Below are positions 38,231 to 47,835 of a stretch of DNA of 64,000 bases, piece after piece. How positions within the stretch are numbered: the stretch's first letter is position 1; each line of letters starts with the position of its first letter. Both the position numbers and the translations under genes were made by a program. This DNA is from Candidatus Hydrogenedentota bacterium (GTDB lineage: Bacteria; Hydrogenedentota; Hydrogenedentia; Hydrogenedentales; JAEUWI01), in NCBI GenBank assembly GCA_016182605.1, contig JACPGE010000001.1, positions 1 to 64,000 on the forward strand, given 5' to 3'. The notes beneath the pieces were generated by a model. The model saw only the letters and a list, made by a program, of their open reading frames with translations. It was not told the origin of the DNA and ran no database searches.

Positions 38231-38239
38231 TGCTAGAAT
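38231..38239 (+). promoter_or_regulatory. Extended -10 promoter of the sugar ABC operon
   Basis: TGCTAGAAT is an extended -10 about 59 bases before the ATPase gene; the -35 region is weak (TGGTTC at 38211). Confidence 0.45.
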
Positions 38240-38297
38240 GCGGCGCTGCTGTGGGTGCTTCTGACATGTCCGCGTCCCCTATTATGAAGTCTGGATT

Positions 38298-39839
38298 ATG
38301 CAAGAGAACGCACACGTACTGGTGGAAACCCGGGGGGTCTCCAAATCTTTTGGTCCGCAGACCGTTCTGAGCGGGGTCGATTTTACCTTGCGCGCGGGGG
38401 AGGTTCATCTCCTCGCGGGGGAAAACGGCGCGGGCAAGAGCACGCTCATCAAGATCCTTGCGGGGGTTTACCAGGATTATAAGGGCACGGTGCTCCTCCA
38501 GGGCGCGCCGGTGCGCTTTGCGTCTCCGCGGGCGGCGGCGGACGCGGGCATTGCGGTGATTCACCAGGAACTCTCGCTGATTCCCGCGATGAGCGTGAGC
38601 GATAACATTTTTCTGGGCCGGGAGCGAACGCGCCTGGGCCAGGTGCAGTTCGGGGAACAGGCGGGGCACTGCCGGGACCTGTTGTTGCGGCTTGGGCTCA
38701 ATGTGGACCCGGGCGTGCCCGCGGGCAACTACCCCATCTCCATCCAGCAGGGCATCGAGATTGCAAAGGCGCTCGCATTTGAGTCGCGCATCCTGATCAT
38801 GGACGAGCCTACCAGTTCGCTGAACCAGGAAGAGGTGGATCGGCTTTTCGAGGTCATCGCGGGGCTGCGCGCGGCGGGCTGCGGCATTATCTACATTTCC
38901 CACAAGATGGAAGAGATCTACCGGATTGCCGACCGGATCACCGTGCTGCGCGATGGCGCGCTGGCCGGCACGGCGCCCGCCGGGGAGCTTCCCCAGGAGA
39001 AGCTGATTCGGTGGATGGTCGGACGCGAATTGGCGGCCCAGGCGGAGGTGAAAGACGTGCGCCAGGATGGCATCGGGATCGAGGTGGAGCAGTTCACGGT
39101 GCAGGATCCCCGGGGCCTGCCCAGGCCAGCCGTGGACGCCGTGAGTTTTCAGGTGCGCCGCGGGGAGGTGGTGGGACTGGGTGGGCTTCAGGGTTCGGGC
39201 GCTTCGGAATTGCTCAACGGGCTCTTTGGGGTCTACGGCCGCCGGGCCACGGGCAGCGTGCGGGTTGCGGGCGCGGCGTATGCGCCTGCGACGCCCCGGC
39301 ATGCCATTGAAAGCGGACTCGCGCTGGTGACCAACGACCGCAAGACCACTGGCCTGGTGGGGGGCATGAGCATCGCGCGGAATGCGACGCTCGCGGCCTT
39401 TCCACGCTATACCCCTTGGGGGCTCGTGCGCGAAAGTCAGGAAACGGCCGCCGCGGAGGCCTACCGCACGCAACTGAACATCAAATGCGCCGATGTTTCG
39501 ATGCCCGTGAACTCGCTTTCCGGCGGCAACCAGCAGAAGGTGGTGCTGGCAAAGTGGCTGGACATCAACCCGTGCGTGCTCTTGCTGGACGAGCCCACGC
39601 GCGGGGTGGACGTGGGCGCGAAACAGGAAATCTATGGGCTGATCCGGCAATGGACCGCGCAGGGCAAGGCGGTATTGCTGGTCACGACAGAAATGAGTGA
39701 ATTGCTATCTCTCAGCGACCGGATTCTGGTAATGCATCGTGGCCAAATCACGGCGGAGTTTGCCCGCCACGAAGCCACGCAGGAAAAGGTGCTTGCCGCG
39801 GCCATGGGCCAGAGCGCGGCGGGGTGTGAAGCAGTTTGA
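38298..39839 (+). CDS. Ribose/galactose-type sugar ABC importer, ATP-binding protein
   Basis: 513 residues with two ATPase halves, as in RbsA/MglA. The N-terminal half is canonical: GENGAGKST, YPISIQQGIEIAKAL, LIMDEPTSSLN. The C-terminal half has the usual degenerate Walker A (GLQGSGASE) but a good LSGGNQQKVVLAKWL and LLLDEPTRGVDVGAK. It powers import through the permease encoded next, whose frame overlaps this one by four bases. The exact sugar cannot be told. Confidence 0.93.
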   Translation: MQENAHVLVETRGVSKSFGPQTVLSGVDFTLRAGEVHLLAGENGAGKSTLIKILAGVYQDYKGTVLLQGAPVRFASPRAAADAGIAVIHQELSLIPAMSVSDNIFLGRERTRLGQVQFGEQAGHCRDLLLRLGLNVDPGVPAGNYPISIQQGIEIAKALAFESRILIMDEPTSSLNQEEVDRLFEVIAGLRAAGCGIIYISHKMEEIYRIADRITVLRDGALAGTAPAGELPQEKLIRWMVGRELAAQAEVKDVRQDGIGIEVEQFTVQDPRGLPRPAVDAVSFQVRRGEVVGLGGLQGSGASELLNGLFGVYGRRATGSVRVAGAAYAPATPRHAIESGLALVTNDRKTTGLVGGMSIARNATLAAFPRYTPWGLVRESQETAAAEAYRTQLNIKCADVSMPVNSLSGGNQQKVVLAKWLDINPCVLLLDEPTRGVDVGAKQEIYGLIRQWTAQGKAVLLVTTEMSELLSLSDRILVMHRGQITAEFARHEATQEKVLAAAMGQSAAGCEAV

Positions 39840-40837
39840 ACCCTTTGGACATCGAGGCTATGAAGAAGTTTTTGGCATATCCGGTTACTCGGGCCCTGCT
39901 TGCCCTGGTCATCATTGTGATTCTGGGAACCATCTTTAATGCCGACGGCGCATTTTTTGATTGGGGCACGCACCGCGACATGTTGCGGCAGGTGTCGGTA
40001 TACGGCATTCTGGCCTGCGGCATGACACTCGTCATCATCACCGGCGGTATCGATCTCTCCGTGGGCAGCGTGCTCGGCCTGACCTCGGTATTCTTCTCCA
40101 TGCTTTCGATACACTGGGGCTGGAGCCCGTGGGTCACCATACCCTTGTCGTTGCTGCTGGGGGCGGGCTGCGGGATGATCTCTGGCGGGTTCATTGCCCG
40201 TTTCGGTCTTCAACCGTTCATCGTCACGCTGGCCATGATGGTCTTTGCGCGGGGTATGGCCAAGTACGTCTCGGGTGGGCAGAAGATCTCGAACTATCTT
40301 CAGAAACCCGACGGCAGCTTTGAGAACCTGGAACTGCCCGCCGTTTTCGATGCGCTGGATGCGCGGCTCCTGGGCAATAACGTGACCGTGGTCTCCGTAA
40401 TCCTGGGGCTGAGTGTGGCCGTAAGCTATCTCGTGCTGAACCGGCACCGCTATGGCCGCTACCTCTTCGCGATCGGCGGCAACGAGGCCGCCGCAGCCCT
40501 TTCGGGTGTGCCCGTGCTCCGGGCAAAACTGCTGGCCTATGGGATCAGCGGCATGTTCGCGGCGCTCGCGGGCATCTGCCAGGCGGCGCAGGAATACCAG
40601 GGCGACCCCGAGGCGGGCACCGCGTATGAATTATCCGCCATCGCCATCGTCGTGATCGGAGGAACGAGCCTCATGGGGGGGCGGGGTGGTATCATGCTTA
40701 CGTTGCTTGGCACGCTGACGATTGGGTATCTTGAAAAAATCCTCAGTCTGAATGCTGTGGGCGAGGCCAGCAGGTTGATGTTGACGGGCGCCATCATTGT
40801 GGGCGCCGTCATGTTTCAACGAAACCGGGCGAATTGA
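39836..40837 (+). CDS. Sugar ABC importer, permease (RbsC-like)
   Basis: 333 residues of the BPD_transp_2 family with about ten membrane segments. The family signature GMTLVIITGGIDLSVGSVLG is at about residue 62, and FAIGGNEAAAALSGVPVLRAK is the cytoplasmic coupling loop. The TTG start overlaps the ATPase gene by four bases; an ATG at 39860 is the alternative. Same transcript as its neighbours. Confidence 0.93.
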   Translation: MNPLDIEAMKKFLAYPVTRALLALVIIVILGTIFNADGAFFDWGTHRDMLRQVSVYGILACGMTLVIITGGIDLSVGSVLGLTSVFFSMLSIHWGWSPWVTIPLSLLLGAGCGMISGGFIARFGLQPFIVTLAMMVFARGMAKYVSGGQKISNYLQKPDGSFENLELPAVFDALDARLLGNNVTVVSVILGLSVAVSYLVLNRHRYGRYLFAIGGNEAAAALSGVPVLRAKLLAYGISGMFAALAGICQAAQEYQGDPEAGTAYELSAIAIVVIGGTSLMGGRGGIMLTLLGTLTIGYLEKILSLNAVGEASRLMLTGAIIVGAVMFQRNRAN

Positions 40838-40877
40838 GTGGCCGGGGCGGGAGCCCGCGGCAACGAAGGAACTGCGC

Positions 40878-41819
40878 ATGTTTAGAATGAAGATTGCCGC
40901 CATGCTTGCGGCCTGTTGGGTGGTGTGTCTCGGGGCACCGGCGGCGGACAAGGGTACCGAAGCGAATCCGTGGGTCATCGGGATGAGCCAGTGCAATCTC
41001 GGGGAACCGTGGCGGGTGCAGATGAACGCGGACGTTGCCAAGGCAGCCGAGGCCCACAAGAATTTGAAGGTGATATTCAAGGACGCGCAGAACGACACGT
41101 TGAAGCAACGCGCGCATCTGGAGGAGTTTGCGAGCCAGGGTGTTGACCTAATCATCGTCAGCCCAAAAGAAGCCGCGCCGCTCACGCCGCCGATCAAGAA
41201 GGCTTTTCGGGATGGCATCCCCGTGATCGTGCTGGATCGCGCGGTCCTGGGCAAGGACTACACCCAGTTCATAGGGGCAAACAACAAGCTCATTGGCGAG
41301 GCGGCCGGGAAGTGGGTCGTGAAGAAACTGGGTGGCCAGGGGAATATCGTGGAACTCAAGGGGCTTATGACGAGCACGCCCGGACAGGACCGGAATTCCG
41401 GTTTCCGCAAGGGAATCGAAGGCAGCGGCCTGGAGGTGATTTTCGAAGCCGACATGCAGTGGCTGGAGCCGAATGCGCGCAAGGAGATGGAGTCGGCGCT
41501 TGCGCGCTTTGACGATATCAAGCTGGTCTACGCGCACAACGATCCGGCCGCGCACGGCGCCTGGCTCGCCGCGAAGGCCGCGGGCCGCGAAAAGGACATC
41601 CTGTTTGTCGGTATCGATGGCCTGCCGCAAGAAGGCCAGGCCTATGTGGCGCAGGGGGTCTTGGACGTGTGTTTTGAGTACCCCACCGGGGGTAAGGAAG
41701 CCATCGCGAGTGCGTTAACGGTTCTCGGCGGCGGTGAAGTGCCCCAGGACATGGTGGTGCCATCGCGCTATTTCACGAAGGAGAATCTGAAAGACGGTGG
41801 CGCGGCACTTGAAGAGTAA
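40878..41819 (+). CDS. Sugar ABC importer, substrate-binding protein (RbsB-like)
   Basis: 313 residues. A signal peptide (MKIAAMLAACWVVCLGAPA) is followed by a periplasmic-binding fold: WVIGMSQCNLGEPWRVQMNA, GVDLIIVSPKEAAPLTPPIK, VIVLDRAVLGKDYTQFIGAN, KLVYAHNDPAAHGAW and FVGIDGLPQEGQAYVAQG, all of the Peripla_BP_4 type. The ATG at 40878 has GAAGGA seven bases upstream. No periplasmic or cytoplasmic sugar enzyme is next to it, so the ligand stays open. Confidence 0.92.
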   Translation: MFRMKIAAMLAACWVVCLGAPAADKGTEANPWVIGMSQCNLGEPWRVQMNADVAKAAEAHKNLKVIFKDAQNDTLKQRAHLEEFASQGVDLIIVSPKEAAPLTPPIKKAFRDGIPVIVLDRAVLGKDYTQFIGANNKLIGEAAGKWVVKKLGGQGNIVELKGLMTSTPGQDRNSGFRKGIEGSGLEVIFEADMQWLEPNARKEMESALARFDDIKLVYAHNDPAAHGAWLAAKAAGREKDILFVGIDGLPQEGQAYVAQGVLDVCFEYPTGGKEAIASALTVLGGGEVPQDMVVPSRYFTKENLKDGGAALEE

Positions 41820-42375
41820 GTATTCACGACAGCTTTGCCGGTCCGCGGGTGTGGCATTGGCCATGCTCGCGGCCGTTCTGTTCTCGGGGTGCGGCAGCAG
41901 CATCCACGACGATGTGGCGCGGAACGACATTGAACGCGTCCGTGCGAAAATTGCCGCCGATCCCGCGGCGGTGGGCGACACGAACGATATCGGCAAGACG
42001 GCGCTTCACTATGCGGTCAGCTACAAACGCATGGAGATCATGGATTTGCTTGTGGCCTCCGGCGCGGACGTTAACGCACAGGATCGCACCGGCATGACGC
42101 CGCTCCATGTGGCGGCCATGCTGGGCCGAAAAGATGAGGCGGCCTGGTTGCTGGTGCACGGCGCGGACGTTCACCGGCGCGATGTCTTTGGCGATACGCC
42201 CATGCTGACCGCGGCGGTGTTTGGCGGGGGCGGCGTGGTGAAGACCCTGATTCAGCACGGTGCACGGCTGGACGATGTGAACACGGATCAGTTGGATGCC
42301 GTGGCCCTCGCCCGGAAATACCACCAGGAGAAGATGGCAGCCTTCCTGGTCAAACTGCAGGCGGCCTCCAAGTAG
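41797..42375 (+). CDS. Ankyrin-repeat lipoprotein
   Basis: About 192 residues. The N-terminus has a hydrophobic signal ending in the lipobox LFSGC, so it should be lipidated on the cell envelope. Four ankyrin repeats follow: DIGKTALHYAVSYKRMEIMD, DRTGMTPLHVAAMLGRKDEA, DVFGDTPMLTAAVFGGGGVV and a shorter last one. The GTG at 41797 overlaps the binding-protein gene; a TTG at 41809 is possible; neither has a good ribosome site, which suggests coupling. A link to sugar uptake is only positional. Confidence 0.8.
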   Translation: MARHLKSKYSRQLCRSAGVALAMLAAVLFSGCGSSIHDDVARNDIERVRAKIAADPAAVGDTNDIGKTALHYAVSYKRMEIMDLLVASGADVNAQDRTGMTPLHVAAMLGRKDEAAWLLVHGADVHRRDVFGDTPMLTAAVFGGGGVVKTLIQHGARLDDVNTDQLDAVALARKYHQEKMAAFLVKLQAASK

Positions 42376-42681
42376 CCGCCATCCCTGATCGTCATCACAC
42401 CAACCGGCCGCATGATGCAGGATAATTTCTTAACATGTCCCCCCCAGCGCCGCACACAAGGTTATTTCTTCGTCTTTTGCGCCACGTTCCTGTGGAGCAC
42501 GGCGGAGGAATTGTAATCACCAGTGTCGCCACCAATTCGTCCTCCTGGAGACCAGAGCGGGCATGGTGGCCACGGCTTTCGGTATTGACGGCTATTGCAT
42601 GAATCTCGGGCGGACTCTATATTGTCATTCAACAGCAACAGCGCCGTATGCGCGCCACCGTGGAAGCAGGTTAACCGCAGT
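42376..42681 (+). promoter_or_regulatory. Intergenic region with rnhA promoter
   Basis: No gene is seen in these 306 bases. A good promoter, TTGCAT (42595-42600), 17-base spacer, TATATT (42618-42623), lies about 60 bases before rnhA. Confidence 0.5.
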
Positions 42682-43140
42682 ATGAGCACACAAGACGTAG
42701 TATCGGTGTATACCGACGGCGGCTGCCGTCCGAACCCCGGCGTGGGGGGCTGGGCCGCCATTCTCATTTACAAGGGCACGGAGAAGGAACTGAGTGGCAG
42801 CGCGCCGGAGAGCACCAACAACCGCATGGAAATGACGGCGGCGATCGAGGCGCTCCGATCGCTGAAGCGGCCCTGCCGGGTGCGCATGCACACCGACTCG
42901 GAGTATCTCCGCAAGGGCATTACCGAGTGGCTGCCGGGGTGGCGGAAGAAGAACTGGCAGCGCAAGGGCGGGCCCGTGAAGAACCAGGACCTGTGGCAGG
43001 CGCTGGACGAGGCGCTGGGCCAGCATCAGATAGAATGGGCGTGGGTGCCCGGGCATGCCGGGATCACGTATAATGAGCGCTGTGATATGCTGGCGACAGA
43101 GGCCATCGAGGCCGAAGTGGAGCGGATGCGGCGGCGCTGA
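42682..43140 (+). CDS. rnhA: Ribonuclease HI
   Basis: 152 residues, the usual length. It cleaves RNA in RNA-DNA hybrids. The catalytic acids are Asp12 (VYTDGGCRPNPG), Glu50 (NNRMEMTAAI), Asp72 (HTDSEYLRKGI) and Asp135 (NERCDMLA); the basic handle WLPGWRKKNWQRKGGPVKN is present and GHAGITYNERCD is typical. An upstream in-frame ATG at 42595 falls inside the predicted promoter and was not used. Confidence 0.96.
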   Translation: MSTQDVVSVYTDGGCRPNPGVGGWAAILIYKGTEKELSGSAPESTNNRMEMTAAIEALRSLKRPCRVRMHTDSEYLRKGITEWLPGWRKKNWQRKGGPVKNQDLWQALDEALGQHQIEWAWVPGHAGITYNERCDMLATEAIEAEVERMRRR

Positions 43141-43179
43141 GGGCGGTGGCCGGCAGGGCATCGACAACTGAAGGGCATC

Positions 43180-45957
43180 ATGCGGAAACAGGCGTATTCG
43201 AAGCGGCGCTTTGGCCTCTATTTTATCCCCGTGTTGTTGGGGATGGGGGGCATCCTCTTCTCGAAACAGTTCGACGATATCGCCACGCGCACGATCGTCA
43301 TTATCATTTCCGTTTCCATCCCCTTCTTTTCCGGCGGCAATCTGCTGGCCCGCTTCAACACGAACCGCTTTGAGCGCCTCTTTTTGCTTGGCGGGGTCGC
43401 CCTGCTGCTTGTGGGGGCCGCGGTGAGCGTGGCCTTTGAAGGCAGCATCTGGCAGGACGTGTCGCCCAGCACCCGGACCTACGCGCACGGTCTGGGCATC
43501 TTCAGTCTCTTCCTGGGCATGTTTGTGGTGCTCTACAGCGTGATCCGCACCGGGGAGGATATCGAGGAGTTTGGCGAGCGCTTTCTGCACCTGGCCGATC
43601 ACATTTCTGAAGGTTTCGTGCTGAGCGATGCGACCGGCACCATCGTGCTGGTGAACAAACAGTTTCTGGAGATGTTTGGCCGCGAAGAGAATGAGGTTGT
43701 GGGACAAAACACCCTGACGCTGGCGCGGGACTTGCATATTGAAGGCATTCCCGAGCACTTTTTGCAGCGCGCGCGCGGGCTGGCGTCGGAGTACGAGGTG
43801 AATTGGCGGGTTCGCGGCGAGGAGCGGCGCTTCTGGTTTTCGGGGAGTCCGCTGATGGCCCGGAACGGCCGCTACACGGGGACGATGGCGACGGTGCGCG
43901 ACATTACGGAGCAGTACCGGCTCGCGCAGAAGGTGGAGCGCTACGCCCAGGGGCTTCAGCAGCTCGTGGAGGAGCAAACCCAGAAACTTCTTGTGAGCGA
44001 GGAGCGTTTCCGCCAGTTGCTCGTTTCGATGAACGAGGGTTTTGTCACCGTGGACGCGGCGTACCGTATCCGCTTTGCGAATGAACGCATCAGCGACATG
44101 CTGGAACGCAGCCAGGAGAGTCTCGTTCATGAGGACGTGTTCAACCTGGTCACGGGCTCATCGCGGGTGCGCCTGTTGAACCTGCTTTCCAGCGAGCACG
44201 AGTGGCCATCCAAAGAGCGCCGCCAGGAACTGGAGTTTGTGCGCAAGGACGGGTCGGTCGTGCATGTCGTTGCGGCCGTGGCCTATATCCGCGAGGGCCA
44301 GGACGAAGACGCCGTTTACAGTCTGGTGATCACGAGTGTGGCCGAGTTGAAGATCATGCAGGCGCAATTGGAGGGGCGCGCGCTCGAACTGGAGCGGATG
44401 AACGAGGAACTGCGGGTTCACGATCGCGCCAAGGACTCCTTTCTGTCCAACGTAACCCATGAATTGCGCACACCGTTGAGCACGATTCAGGGCTATGTAG
44501 AGATGCTACACACGGGTGAGCTGGGCGAGCTGCACGGGCCGCAGCGCAGCGCGATTCAGGTGATGCGGCGGAATATCAACCGGCTCAGCGTGCTGATCAA
44601 TGAAATGCTGGAATTCAGCCGGATGGAGATACGGGGCGTCACGCTGACGCGGAATCTCTTCAGTCCGCTGCGTCTGGTGGAGGAAGCGGTGGCCTCGATT
44701 CAGCCGGCGGCGCTCTCGCGCGACATCAGCGTCAATGTGTTTTCCTCCGAATCGCTGCTGCCCGTTTGGGCCGATCGGCCCAAGATAATTCAGGTCATGG
44801 GGATTCTTTTGAGCAACGCGGTGAAGTTTACTGGCGGCGGCGGCCTCATCACGGTGGGTGCGGAAGAAGGCGAGGACAACAGTATTACCCTTTCGGTGAG
44901 CGACACCGGCATTGGCATCGACGGGAAGGATCAGGAGAAGGTCTTTCACAAGTTTTATCAGGTCGACAGTTCCATGACCCGGCGTTATGAAGGCGCGGGA
45001 ATCGGTCTTTCGATCGCGAAGAGTATCGTGGAGGCGCACAATGGGAGCATTCGCATCGAGAGTGTTCCAGGCCAGGGCGCCACGTTCTACGTGACCTTGC
45101 CGGACTGCGTATTCAGTCATCACATCGATCCCGCCGAGGTGGCGCCCCTTGAGGGGCGGAGCATTCTCGTGGTGGACAAGGGCCGCGCCTTCTCGGAGGT
45201 GCTGCATGCCTCGCTGGCGCCCGTTTCCTGCACGTTTCACAAGTCTCCGGGCGGCTATCCCGCGGTGCGCGCGGCGAGCGAACTGCACCCCGATCTTATC
45301 CTGATTCATGAGACGGATTTGGATATTGCCGGCGCGGTGAGCCTGCAGCTCTTGAGGGAACAATCCCCGCTTGCCGGGATCCCCATCGTCCTTGTCACCG
45401 ACCAGACTCCCGCGCAGCTTCAATCCTTGCAGCAACAGTTTGACGGGCTCTTTGGTCTGAAGAAGCCCTTTGGCGCGGAACGGCTGGTGAAGTGCATGCA
45501 GGCGGCACTGGAAGGGGGATTGGGGGATGCGTCCGGTATCGACGCGGAGGGGGCTCAGCCGGTGGGCGCCGTGGCCATGCGCAATGTGCTGGCGCTGGAT
45601 CCCGACCCTGGAATGCTGGAATGGCTCCAGATGGCCCTTGAGCGGCGGAACGTGGGCTGTTTTTGTGTGAACAGTGTGGAACGCGCCCGATCGGTGATGC
45701 GCCGGGAGGCCCTGGACGCCGTGCTGATCGACGTGGATTCAAGCGCGGAGCCCATGGAGACATTGATCGCCTCGTTGCGCGCGGGGATGCCGGGGGACAA
45801 GACCCTAATTCTTTTAATGACCGGGCGGATCATTGCGCCGAAACCCATTGAAGAGGTGGATGGCGTATTGCATAAGCCCTTTGAGGTGGAGGAGCTGATG
45901 CGCTACCTGAGTACGCCGGGTGTCAAAGGTGAATCGAGGCTCCACAAAGCGGTATAA
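43180..45957 (+). CDS. Hybrid sensor histidine kinase with two PAS and two receiver domains
   Basis: 925 residues. Residues 1-120 hold about four membrane helices. Two PAS domains cover about 130-250 and 285-410 (ISEGFVLSDATGTIVLVNKQ; MNEGFVTVDAAYRIRFANER). HisKA has His427 in NVTHELRTPLSTIQGY, and the ATPase domain has ILLSNAVKFT, DTGIGI and GAGIGLSIAKSIVEAHNG. Two receivers follow. The first is degenerate, with His710 where the phosphorylated Asp should be (DLILIHETD). The second keeps Asp851 (AVLIDVDSS) and the Lys of LHKPFE. No separate response regulator is adjacent. It follows rnhA by 39 bases. Confidence 0.92.
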   Translation: MRKQAYSKRRFGLYFIPVLLGMGGILFSKQFDDIATRTIVIIISVSIPFFSGGNLLARFNTNRFERLFLLGGVALLLVGAAVSVAFEGSIWQDVSPSTRTYAHGLGIFSLFLGMFVVLYSVIRTGEDIEEFGERFLHLADHISEGFVLSDATGTIVLVNKQFLEMFGREENEVVGQNTLTLARDLHIEGIPEHFLQRARGLASEYEVNWRVRGEERRFWFSGSPLMARNGRYTGTMATVRDITEQYRLAQKVERYAQGLQQLVEEQTQKLLVSEERFRQLLVSMNEGFVTVDAAYRIRFANERISDMLERSQESLVHEDVFNLVTGSSRVRLLNLLSSEHEWPSKERRQELEFVRKDGSVVHVVAAVAYIREGQDEDAVYSLVITSVAELKIMQAQLEGRALELERMNEELRVHDRAKDSFLSNVTHELRTPLSTIQGYVEMLHTGELGELHGPQRSAIQVMRRNINRLSVLINEMLEFSRMEIRGVTLTRNLFSPLRLVEEAVASIQPAALSRDISVNVFSSESLLPVWADRPKIIQVMGILLSNAVKFTGGGGLITVGAEEGEDNSITLSVSDTGIGIDGKDQEKVFHKFYQVDSSMTRRYEGAGIGLSIAKSIVEAHNGSIRIESVPGQGATFYVTLPDCVFSHHIDPAEVAPLEGRSILVVDKGRAFSEVLHASLAPVSCTFHKSPGGYPAVRAASELHPDLILIHETDLDIAGAVSLQLLREQSPLAGIPIVLVTDQTPAQLQSLQQQFDGLFGLKKPFGAERLVKCMQAALEGGLGDASGIDAEGAQPVGAVAMRNVLALDPDPGMLEWLQMALERRNVGCFCVNSVERARSVMRREALDAVLIDVDSSAEPMETLIASLRAGMPGDKTLILLMTGRIIAPKPIEEVDGVLHKPFEVEELMRYLSTPGVKGESRLHKAV

Positions 45958-45987
45958 CTGCTTCAGGTTTGGGAGAGATTAAGAGCA

Positions 45988-47295
45988 TTGAAAGCGAATC
46001 GATCGGTAATGATGCGGTGTGGCGTACTTTGGGCAGTACTCCTGCTGCTGCTGGCGGGGATCAGTGAAGCCGCCAAGCCAGCCAAGTCCGTCAAGGCCGC
46101 CACGCCGAAGAAGCCCGTGCGATCGGCGCCCAAGGTCACCCAGCCCGCCCCCGACCCCATTAGCATCATTTGTGCGGTGGCCAATACGGGCGTCATCATT
46201 GAAGATTCTCACAGCGGGATGAAGCGCCCCCCGGCGAGCATGGTCAAACTCATCCAGATGCTGCTGGTCTCCGAAGGGCTTGAAGAGGGCAAGTGGCGGC
46301 TCGACACGCCTATCACGGTCAGTGCGCACGCGCAGGGCATGGGGGGCACGCAGGTTTTCCTCAAAGAGGGCGAGGTGTGGCCATTGGAGCACCTGATGCG
46401 CGGTGTGGCGATTGCCTCCGCCAACGATGCGGCCATGGCGGTGGCGGAAGGGCTGTGGGGCAACGAGGCGGCCTACCTCGAGGCGGCGAATGCCCGGGCC
46501 CAGGCCCTGGGCATGAAGGACTCCAAGTTTTACAGTGTGCATGGGTTGCCGCCGGAGAAGGGTCAGCCCTTTGACCAGACCACGGCGCGCGACATGCTCA
46601 CGTTGTCGCTTCATTGCGCCCAGATCCCCATGATCATGTCGCTCACCGGCCAGAAGGAATTGACGTTCCGTCCGGGCGATTCGGTGAAGTCCAATACCAA
46701 CAAGCTGCTGTGGCGCATGAAGGACTGCGACGGCCTTAAGACGGGCTATATCCGTGCGGCGGGATTCTGTGTGGCCGCGACCGCGCAGCGCAACGGAATC
46801 CGCCTGGTGTGCGTGGTCATGGGCGCAGGGTCGAACAATGGCCGCTTTTCCCTGGCGGAGGAAGTGCTAGAGCGCGGATTCGCCGCGGTAGAGCAGCGCG
46901 CGGTCATCGCGCGCGGCACGGCCCTGGTCGAAGCGCTGACGGTGAAGCAGGGCATTCCCGCCGACATTAAACTTGTGGCGAGCGAGGATGTCATTCTTCC
47001 CGTGCGCAAGGAGGACTACCCCGACTTGCAGGTGGAACTTGAGTATCCGCAGTATTTGAGCGCGCCGCTCCATGCCGGGCAGACGGTGGGCCAGTTGCGG
47101 GTGATGCACAAGTCGAAGGTGCTGGCGCAGGCGCCGCTGAGCGTGAGCGCCGATGTGGCCCTGGATGGCTGGCGCCTCTCCGTGGAGGGTGGCCGTGCCC
47201 AGTGGCTCGGGCTGGATCGCAAGCACGAGGCCGCGCCCGCCGTGGCGGCCGAAGCGGAGACCGAGACGGAAGATGGCTTCGAAGAGGGCGGCTGA
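45988..47295 (+). CDS. dacA: Serine-type D-Ala-D-Ala carboxypeptidase (S11, PBP5-like)
   Basis: 435 residues. Exported, with a signal peptide (VLWAVLLLLLAGISEAA) and a Lys/Pro-rich linker. The penicillin-binding motifs are all present: Ser84-x-x-Lys87 in PPASMVKL, Ser144-Ala-Asn146 in IASANDAAM and Lys251-Thr-Gly in GLKTGYI. The C-terminal beta domain (about 330-410) is PBP5-like. It trims the terminal D-Ala of peptidoglycan stem peptides. The usual C-terminal amphipathic anchor is replaced by an acidic tail (AETETEDGFEEGG), so the enzyme may be soluble in the periplasm. TTG start; ATG at 46009 is an alternative. Confidence 0.92.
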   Translation: MKANRSVMMRCGVLWAVLLLLLAGISEAAKPAKSVKAATPKKPVRSAPKVTQPAPDPISIICAVANTGVIIEDSHSGMKRPPASMVKLIQMLLVSEGLEEGKWRLDTPITVSAHAQGMGGTQVFLKEGEVWPLEHLMRGVAIASANDAAMAVAEGLWGNEAAYLEAANARAQALGMKDSKFYSVHGLPPEKGQPFDQTTARDMLTLSLHCAQIPMIMSLTGQKELTFRPGDSVKSNTNKLLWRMKDCDGLKTGYIRAAGFCVAATAQRNGIRLVCVVMGAGSNNGRFSLAEEVLERGFAAVEQRAVIARGTALVEALTVKQGIPADIKLVASEDVILPVRKEDYPDLQVELEYPQYLSAPLHAGQTVGQLRVMHKSKVLAQAPLSVSADVALDGWRLSVEGGRAQWLGLDRKHEAAPAVAAEAETETEDGFEEGG

Positions 47296-47305
47296 TAATC
47301 TATAA

Positions 47306-47334
47306 ATAGGACTTATACGACCTATAGGTCCTAT
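47306..47334. repeat. AT-rich inverted repeat after dacA
   Basis: ATAGGAC (47306-47312) pairs with GTCCTAT (47328-47334), and AGGACTTATA/CCTATAGGTCC motifs overlap inside. It may be a weak terminator for dacA or a dispersed repeat; no second copy is seen in the window. Confidence 0.35.
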
Positions 47335-47373
47335 GAAATTCTTTCAATATTCGAACCCGAGGGGCCGGAATTT

Positions 47374-47835
47374 ATGGCAGAGCGCGTGTTGACCCGTGAA
47401 ACGCTGGGCTATTTCCAGGCAAGTCTCGCTCGTTTGAAGCCCGACTCGGAGCGGCGCTTTGGTACGATGGATGCCCGCCATATGATGCGCCACATGCGCT
47501 TGAGCCTGGAGGCGAGTCTGGGTCTGGCGGATGTGCCGGACAAGAGCATCCCGGTTGTGAGCCGTGTTGTCTTCTGGACGATCTGCAATGTGGTCACAAA
47601 ATGGCCTGGCGGAAAGTTGAAGGCGCCTGCCTTCTGGACCCCGCCCGCCGAGGACGATTTTGAAGGCGAGCGGCGCAAGCTGCTGGCGATCCTGGACCAG
47701 TTCATAGAGAAGCTGGAAGCGGAACCCAAGGGCAGCGGGATTCACCCTATCTTCGGGCGCCTCACCATGCGCGAGTGGAGCCGCCTGATCGGCCTTCACT
47801 TCCGGCATCACTTCCGTCAATTTGGCGTGGAGTGA
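47374..47835 (+). CDS. DUF1569 (DinB-like) protein
   Basis: 153 residues. MDARHMMRHMRLSLEASLG near residue 32 and the closing GSGIHPIFGRLTMREWSRLI plus HFRHHFRQFGVE are the two hallmarks of DUF1569, a four-helix DinB-superfamily protein with metal-binding histidines. Function unknown; related proteins are thiol- or bacillithiol-dependent transferases. It ends exactly next to the convergent rpe. Confidence 0.85.
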   Translation: MAERVLTRETLGYFQASLARLKPDSERRFGTMDARHMMRHMRLSLEASLGLADVPDKSIPVVSRVVFWTICNVVTKWPGGKLKAPAFWTPPAEDDFEGERRKLLAILDQFIEKLEAEPKGSGIHPIFGRLTMREWSRLIGLHFRHHFRQFGVE

